Shown here one piece after another: positions 58,344 through 64,000 of a stretch of 64,000 bases of DNA. The notes beneath the pieces are model-generated. The model saw nothing but the letters and a program-made list of their open reading frames with translations, was not told the origin of the DNA and searched no databases. The stretch spans positions 1,860,001 to 1,924,000 of the forward strand of contig OZ218955.1 of NCBI GenBank assembly GCA_965112735.1, read 5' to 3'. Made by a program: the position numbers and the translations under genes. How positions within the stretch are numbered: the first letter of the stretch is position 1; each line of letters starts with the position of its first letter. The stretch comes from Phaeosaccion multiseriatum (lineage: Eukaryota > Ochrophyta, other classes).

Positions 58344-59754
58344 TCCCTCCCTCTCTCTCTCCCTCTCTCCCTCTCTCTCCCTCTCTCCCTCCCTCCCTCA
58401 CACACTCACTCACCCACCCACCCACCCACCCACCCACTCACTCGCTCAGCACTCCCTTCTCTCCCTCTCACCAGTCACTCACGCACTCACTCATGCACCC
58501 ACGCCCTTCACTCCACTCCTCATGTACACTCCCCATCCACGCAGCTACACTTCTCGAGGGGTGGTAATCATCACCATTTGGTTCCAAGACACCTTTTACG
58601 TCGTGCTCGGTGAAGGCGGTCAGGAAATGCCTCTCCTGGACAGCAGGTTCCCCGACGTCTCGGCAAGGGGAAGGGGCTACCAAGTGAGGTCGTGTGTGGA
58701 AGGCAGGGAAGGGTGGGAGCAGCTGAGAAAGGTGTCGGTGTGGCAGACCGCAGCAGCATTACAGAAAGAGATGGAGGGGAGGTTAGCGAAGCAAGGGGCG
58801 GAGCAGGAGGATGACGACGACGATGATGATGATGATGACGACGACGAGGAGGGCCACACGGATGAGGAGGATGGTGGTGGTGGTGGAGGAGGGGGGGGGA
58901 AGAGAGGAAGGAGAAGACGGGGCAGAAGGGGTGGGGGTCAGACGGCAGGGGAGGATGCGGGGGCGGAATCCCATCGGAGGGGAGGGGGGGGGAGTGGAGC
59001 GAAGCGCTTAGGGGGAGATTATAGCCGCCTTTCGAGCTTCGGTAGTGACAGAGGAGAAGAACAAGACGGAGGAGGAGGAGGGGGTGAGTTTGGGCTGCTT
59101 GGAGGGGAGACGTCGCTGAATGCGGAGCCCAAGGTTGCCCGACAGAGTATGAACATCGACACGAGCGGACTGAAGCAGAGGGGCAGTAAGAGCCCGTCTG
59201 TGAGTCCGAGTGCTGTGGGGTCGGGCATCCTCCTTAATGGGGGAGGAGTAGGTGGTGGTGGTGGTGGTGGTGGCGACGCAGCCGCCCGCTTTGGAAGCGG
59301 GGGGGGGAGAGTAGGGAGTGAAGGTGGGATGGGGCCGGTTCGAGGCCCCCCAGGGGGTACGAGAGAGAGGAGTCGAGCAGAGGAGAAGACAGGGGGAGGA
59401 GGGGGGGGTGTCGTCGACGGAGATGGGGAGGGTGGTGAGGATGATGGAGAGGGGGACGGCAGCAAGAGCAGCAGTCGAGCGGCACCACAGAACACCGCCG
59501 CGAAGCAGCTGACCAAGACGAAGGTCGCGCTGCCCCACCACCTCAAGCCCATGGCGCTCGGAGGGGGGATGGCGAGCAAGCTTGAGAAGATGCGAGCAGA
59601 GATGGGGGCAGGGGGGGGTGTAACGGGGCTCGGGGGCGTGGAGGGTGGCGGTGGCGAGGCACCTTGGGATGCCAGTGGGAGGCCGAAGCATGCCATGTTC
59701 GGCGAACGGTCGTCGACAGATGGGGGCGGGTTCGGGGCCAAGGGACTCAAGTGA
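54694..59754 (+). CDS. Unrecognised protein with a duplicated domain of about 180 residues
   Basis: Exons: 54694-54958, 55208-55392, 55765-55838, 56168-56275, 56419-56785, 57136-57420, 57660-57746, 58039-58205, 58545-59754; 2748 bases, 915 residues. Unit 1 (about residues 75-245) and unit 2 (about 377-560) share the same landmarks in order: REVLFRCGNWCYAG and RDVLFRFGSWCYSG; DIPRAIPMLQRQQGRLKYFC and DIPHVIPALRMQQSKLDYLC; FYVVMQDGEGDQALLDIRF and FYVVLGEGGQEMPLLDSRF, each followed by PDVS. The C-terminal 350 residues are low-complexity Gly/Asp/Ser. No membrane segment or catalytic motif is recognised, and I cannot name the family. A Ser/Asp/Arg linker separates the units. Confidence 0.72.
57459..57515. 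repeat. (GT)n microsatellite, intron of the duplicated-domain gene
   Basis: GT run followed by CTCA repeats (57534-57610) and a long C/T tract ending at the acceptor 57659. Confidence 0.9.
58298..58460. repeat. (CT)n / (CCCT)n / (CACC)n tract
   Basis: Pyrimidine repeats upstream of the acceptor at 58544; intronic. Confidence 0.9.
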
Positions 59755-60204
59755 GGGGAGGTGGGAGGGAAGGAGGGAAGGAGGGAAGAGAGGCTTGAGG
59801 TGGATGGGTGGTTGGTTGGTTGGTTGGTTGGTTTAAACGAAGAGTGGGGAGCGGGAAGAGAATCTTGACTGACGGACGGACTGACTCACTGACTTACTGA
59901 CTTACTGACTTACTAGCTCACCTTAATTCACAGAAGGGGAGGGAGCCGAGGAAGGATTTTAAACGTATAGGACAAAGAGCGGAGACAGGGGGAGTGGAAA
60001 GTCATCCCCCTCCCCACACCAGAGAAAGAAAGAAAAGAGCCCACCATGAACAATTACAGTTTTGTTTTGTTGGCTCTCTTTTTAGCCCGGAGGCCTGGAG
60101 CGTGTCAAGTTATTGAAGAGCGTGGGTGGGTGCATTAAAATGACATGAAACTGAAATTGTCGTGTTTGCGTGTTTGCGCAAGTTGGTTTGCGCATAATGC
60201 CTCT

Positions 60205-60430
60205 CCATCTTGCACATGCGGGAGCGGAGTCCTTCTCTATCTTGCACATGTGGGAGCGGAGTCCTTCTCTATCTTGCACATGTGGGAGCGGAGTCCTTCT
60301 CTATCTTGCACATGTGGGAGCGGAGTCCTTTCCATCTTGCACATGTGGGAGCGGAGTCCTTCTCTATCTTGCACATGTGGGAGCGGAGTCCTTCTCTATC
60401 TTGCACATGCGGGAGCGGAGTCCCTCTCGT
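60205..60430. repeat. Minisatellite, 32-bp unit, 7 copies
   Basis: Unit begins GGAGCGGAGTCCTTCTC and contains CTTGCACATG. Copy starts at 60221, 60253, 60285, 60317, 60348, 60380 and 60412 (one copy is a base short). Copies abut directly. Confidence 0.95.
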
Positions 60431-60754
60431 GGCGGCGGTCGGCGGTCCCTTCTCATTCCACTCATCATCTTGACTTTGCCCATGTTGAGTGCCGTGGTGC
60501 GCCTCTACTCAGCCCCGCCCACCATCCCACCCCATCCCCCTTACAGTTACACTTACAGTTACACTTCCAGTGAGTGAGTTTTAGGCACTCTTTGTCGTGT
60601 GTTCTATCCCAACAAAGTTCAGCACAGCCGTTTCCTCTGAGATCAGAGAGAGAGAGAGAGATGGCAGTGGATGGCAGTGCCTTGCTGGTCTGGGGGGGGG
60701 GGGGGGGGGGCTTCTCTCTCTCCGCCCTGTAGAGCGCTGCTTACCACGCACAAG

Positions 60755-60952
60755 GCTCACCGTCCCACCACCGCTTCCCTCCTCCTCATCCTCCCTCTTA
60801 CAACGCTCACCGTCCCACCACCGCTTCCCTCCTCATCCTCCCTCTTACAACGCCCACCGTCCCACCACCGCTTCCTCCTCCTCCTCATCCTCCCTCTTAC
60901 AACGCTCACCGTCCCACCACCGCTTCCTCCTCCTCATCCTCCCTCTTACCCT
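60755..60952. repeat. Minisatellite, unit 47-52 bp, 4 copies
   Basis: Unit begins GCTCACCGTCCCACCACCGC and ends with CCTCTTACAAC. Length differences come from CCT triplets inside the unit. Confidence 0.93.
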
Positions 60953-61057
60953 CCCTCCGCCACCGCCATTGTGTTGCTGAAGGGGATGCCCAAGGCAAGC
61001 GCCCAAGCCTAAGAAACTCATGTGTACTTTCTCTGTAGCTTGGTGCCCTCACCCCCA

Positions 61058-61278
61058 AGGCCTGGCTGGACAGTACAAGGTGCTCATCATGCTGCCACTC
61101 TCACTGCCCTCACCCCCAAGGCCTGGCTGGACAGTATAAGGTGCTCATCATGCTGCCACTCTCACTCTTTCACCCTGGCTGGACAGTACAAGGTGCTCAT
61201 CATGCTGCCACTCTCACTCTTTCACCCTGGCTGGACAGTACAAGGTGCTCATCATGCTGCCACTCTCACTCTTTCACC

Positions 61279-61317
<39 letters not shown>

Positions 61318-61318
61318 G
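61058..61318. repeat. Minisatellite, unit 50-60 bp, 4-5 copies, ending in (CTGG)n
   Basis: Unit contains CTGGCTGGACAGTACAAGG and TGCTGCCACTCTCACT. The array runs into a (CTGG)n tract at 61280-61318. Confidence 0.93.
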
Positions 61319-61437
61319 CTGAGGGGCGGGGGGGAAGGAGTGGAAGAGGGAGATAATCTCTCACTCATCAACCGAAGGGGAGTCAGTCAGTCATGCCTTG
61401 CTGGCTCATCCCTCTCCCTCCTCGCCAAGCCTTCCCC

Positions 61438-63496
61438 TCAGCCCAGGGAATCGTCCCCGGCAAGCATTTGTTGAAAGGTGAGCGGGTCGCGAGGGAAGAC
61501 GCAGAGCACTTCGTCGCGAGAGTGCATCAGGCCACAGTGGTTGAAGTTGGCGCTGCGGTTGAGGGAGAGAGAGATGGATGGGTAGATGGGTAGGTGAGTG
61601 GGTGAGTGAGTGTGTGAGTGAGTGAGGGAGGGAGGGAGGGAGTGAGTGAGGGAGTGAGGGAGCGAGGGAGTGAGGGAGTGAGTGAGTGAGTGAGTTAGTG
61701 CATGAGTGAGAGAGTGAGCGAGCGAGTGAGGGAAGCACAAGTTCAAGTTCAGGTTGTTCAAGTTGAAGTTGTTGAAGTTTGGTCACTACTCACTTCTCGC
61801 AGGGGCACTCCACGTCTCTGGTGATCCGAATGTATACGCCCTTGGACAGCGTGGTGAGCTTGAAGCAAGGTGTCACCGGTAGACCCTAGCGGAGAGAGAG
61901 AGAGAGTGTGTGTGTGTGTCGCGGGGGTGTGTGGGTGTAAGTACACAATAAATGAAACATAGTCCTCCTCCTCCTCCTCCTCCTCCTCCTCCTCCCTACC
62001 TGAAAGATGGCCAGCATGAGGCCGTAAAAGGAGGAGCCACACAGCCCCGCGAGACAGGCATACCCTAGGGCGGACGTGCTGACAAGCATGGTGCCCAGGA
62101 GGGCAAAGGACGTGCCCACAGCGGTGGAGTATGCCACCATTAGTCTGTGAGGGGAGGGTAGTGGATGGCAGGGGATGGCAGGGGATGGCAAGGGATGGCA
62201 TGGGATGGGCAAGATAAGAGCAGAGGATGGGGAGGGGGTTTGAGATCAGGGTAGATTCTTCTGCCTCTTCTTCCTTCTGCCTCCCTCTCTCCCTCCCTCC
62301 CTCCCTCCCTCCCTCCCTCCCTCCCTCCCTCCCTCCCTCCCTCCCTCCCTCCTTTCTTCCTCCCTCCCTCCCTCCCTCCCTCCCTCCCTCCCTCCCTCCC
62401 TCCCTCCCTCCCTCCCTCCCTCCCTCCCTCCCTCCCTCCCTCCCTCCCTCCCTCCCTCCCTCCCTCCCTCCCTCCCTCCCTCCCTCCCTCCCTCCCTCCC
62501 TCCCTCCCTCCCTCCCTCCCTCCCTCCCTCCCTCCCTCCCTCCCTCCCTCCCTCCCTCCCTCCCTCCCTCCCTCCCTCCCTCCCTCCCTCCCTCCCTCCC
62601 TCCCTCCCTCCCTCCCTCCCTCCCTCCCTCCCTCCCTCCCTCCCTCCCTCCCTCCCTCCCTCCCTCCCTCCCTCCCTCCCTCCCTCCCTCCCTCCCTCCC
62701 TCCCTCCCTCCCTCCCTCCCTCCCTCCCTCCCTCCCTCCCTCCCTCCCTCCCTCCCTCCCTCCCTCCCTCCTTCCTTCCCTCCCTCCCTCCCTCCCTCCC
62801 TCCCTCCCTCCCTCCCTCCCTCCCTCCCTCCCTCCCTCCCTCCCTCCCTCCCTCCCTCCCTCCCTCCCTCCCTCCCTCCCTCCCTCCCTCCCTCCCTCCC
62901 TCCCTCCCTCCCTCCCTCCCTCCCTCCCTCCCTCCCTCCCTCCCTACTTCCTTCCCTCCCTCCCTCCCTCCCTCCCTCCCTTCCTCACCTGGTCTTCTTG
63001 GAGAAGACGACATTCCCAATCTCATCCCTCCCTCCCTCCCTCCCTCCCTCCCTCCCTCCCTCCATCCCTCCCTCCCTCCCTCCCTCCCTCCCTCCCTCCC
63101 TCCCTCCCTCCCTCCCTCCCTCCCTCCCTCCCTCCCTCCCTCCCTCCCTCCCTCCCTCCCTCCCTCCCTCCCTCCCTCCCTACTTCCTTCCCTCCCTCCC
63201 TCCCTCCCTCCCTTCCTCACCTGGTCTTCTTGGAGAAGACGACATTCCCAATCTCATCCCTCTTATACAAGTCGAGTGTAAAGAACCACAGCAAGACGTA
63301 CCCAACCTTGGGTACAAAGTCGACCCCCAACCATGCTCGCATCACCACAATCCCCCCAAAGGCAGCCGTGGTGTAGCGACTGATGAAGAAGGGCAGATAC
63401 TGATACTTGACGATGAGAGCAATGAAGCACCAGGGCATCGCACCGAGGATGTATCCGGAGGCGAGGAGTACGCAGAAACGCTTGGTAAAGGACTCG
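61438..63496 (-). CDS. Unknown multi-pass membrane protein, C-terminal part (5' end beyond window)
   Basis: Exons in gene order: 63496-63221, 62144-62000, 61885-61794, 61552-61438 (stop TGA); all joins keep phase. The product has about five hydrophobic segments, among them FCVLLASGYILGAMPWCFIA, VGYVLLWFFTL and VAYSTAVGTSFALLGTMLV, followed by a cytosolic-looking tail with three Cys (VECPCENANFNHCGLMHSR). The first visible exon starts inside the protein, so upstream exons lie beyond 63500, where an AGGG array occupies the intron. I do not recognise the family. The preceding intron (63220-62145) is almost entirely CCCT repeat. Confidence 0.65.
62281..62980. repeat. (CCCT)n microsatellite, about 700 bp, left block
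   Basis: Almost perfect CCCT tetranucleotides with a few TTCC variants, in the intron of the membrane protein gene. Purine in gene sense. The Pro-Ser-Leu and Glu-Gly-Arg ORFs across it are artefacts. Confidence 0.98.
62981..63262. repeat. Duplicated exon end: 50-bp block repeated 232 bp apart across a CCCT array
   Basis: 62981-63030 and 63213-63262 are identical over 50 bases. The right copy is the true 3' end of the exon plus its splice donor (gene-sense GTGAGG at 63220-63215). The left copy is a stranded duplicate with an intact donor but no open exon behind it. CCCT repeats lie between and beside the copies. Confidence 0.95.
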
Positions 63497-63509
63497 CTGC
63501 AGAGGGTGT

Positions 63510-63960
63510 TAGTGGGGGGAGGGAGGGAGGGGGGGAGGGAGGGAGGGAGGGAGGGAGGGAGGGAGGGAGGGAGGGAGGGAGGGAGGGAGGGAGGGAGGGA
63601 GGGAGGGAGGGAGGGAGGAAGGAAGGAAGGAAGGAAGGAAGGAAGGAAGGAAGGAAGGAAGGGAGGGAGGGAGGGAGGGAGGGAGGGAGGGAGGGAGGGA
63701 GGGAGGGAGGGAGGGAGGGAGGGAGGGAGGGAGGGAGGGAGGGAGGGAGGGAGGGAGGGAGGGAGGGAGGGAGGAAGGAAGGAAGGAAGGAAGGAAGGGA
63801 GGGAGGGAGGGAGGGAGGGAGGGAGGGAGGGAGGGAGGGAGGGAGGGAGGGAGGGAGGGAGGGAGGACGGGAGGGAGGGAGGGAGGGAGGGGGGGAGGGG
63901 GGGAGGGAGGAAGGGGGGAAGGAGGGAGAGAGGGACGGAGGAAGCCAGGGAGGGAGGGAG
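63510..63960. repeat. (AGGG)n microsatellite with (AAGG)n interruptions
   Basis: AGGG tetranucleotides with two AAGG blocks (63618-63660 and 63774-63798), in the next upstream intron of the membrane protein gene. Confidence 0.97.
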
Positions 63961-64000
63961 GTGAGTGAATGAATGTGTGTTGCTCGCTCACGCGCTCGCT

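Larger units (their letters stand above)
59755..61437. other. Convergent spacer with three minisatellites
   Basis: Between the stop codons of two convergent genes. Includes (GGTT)n at 59811-59832, the 32-bp array, the array of about 50 bp and a further array of 50 to 60 bp. No gene-like ORF remains once these are removed. Confidence 0.7.

Noticed and set aside
60205-60430. Possible CRISPR-like array of 32-bp repeats
   Set aside because: The copies abut directly with no unique spacers, and the context is eukaryotic. It is a minisatellite.
62227-63972. 581-codon Pro-Ser-Leu / Glu-Gly-Arg ORF
   Set aside because: It is a frame through CCCT and AGGG microsatellites; all frames stay open because the tetranucleotide contains no stop. 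The true exon of the membrane gene is in another frame on the minus strand.

Overview
This is nuclear DNA from a unicellular eukaryote, not a prokaryote. Genes are split by many GT-AG introns, the coding content is eukaryotic (coatomer, dynein, spliceosome, GPI-anchor synthesis), and introns and spacers are packed with microsatellites. GC content is fairly high. Features pointing to an alga-like protist, perhaps a stramenopile or haptophyte, are FNIP repeats, ankyrin and polyketide-synthase relics, hydrophobic bipartite-looking leaders and one ASAF-like leader. That lineage call is inference. Exon boundaries were assigned by hand from GT/AG signals, reading phase and protein family conservation. 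For every complete gene the proposed exon lengths sum to a multiple of three.

Layout: (1) 1-3173, plus strand, 3' half of an amino-acid/polyamine-type (APC) transporter. (2) 3174-6287, a relic zone with two terminal-inverted-repeat elements, a decayed ankyrin gene and ketosynthase fragments. (3) 6288-14650, plus, PIG-O, with one giant exon swollen by Ser and Gly runs. (4) 15543-24608, minus, coatomer gamma (19 exons). (5) 25102-32509, plus, U2SURP/SR140 (13 exons), divergent from coatomer gamma. (6) 32510-39097, repeat-rich DNA with two related unknown ORFs and a MITE with target-site duplication. (7) 39098-42316, minus, FolD-type methylenetetrahydrofolate dehydrogenase/cyclohydrolase with a long leader. 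(8) 43515-47961, minus, cytoplasmic dynein intermediate chain. (9) 48299-51030, plus, conserved-looking unknown protein with an organelle-type leader. (10) 51488-54409, minus, FNIP-repeat protein. (11) 54694-59754, plus, unrecognised protein built from a duplicated domain of about 180 residues. (12) 61438 to beyond the right edge, minus, unrecognised multi-pass membrane protein.

The genes do not form a pathway; they are housekeeping genes in divergent and convergent pairs. Three divergent pairs share short spacers of about 490, 340 and 285 bp that should hold both promoters.

The most unusual signal is a dispersed 17-bp motif, consensus GCWGTTGGTGRTACAGC (reverse GCTGTAYCACCAACWGC). It occurs about 19 times in both orientations, inside introns (several copies next to splice sites) and inside exons. 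In exons it is read in different frames, so the signal is at the DNA or RNA level rather than in protein. Other notable items are two non-autonomous elements each flanked by a 6-bp duplication, a TA-flanked hairpin, and a (CCCT)n expansion that has copied an exon end together with its splice donor.
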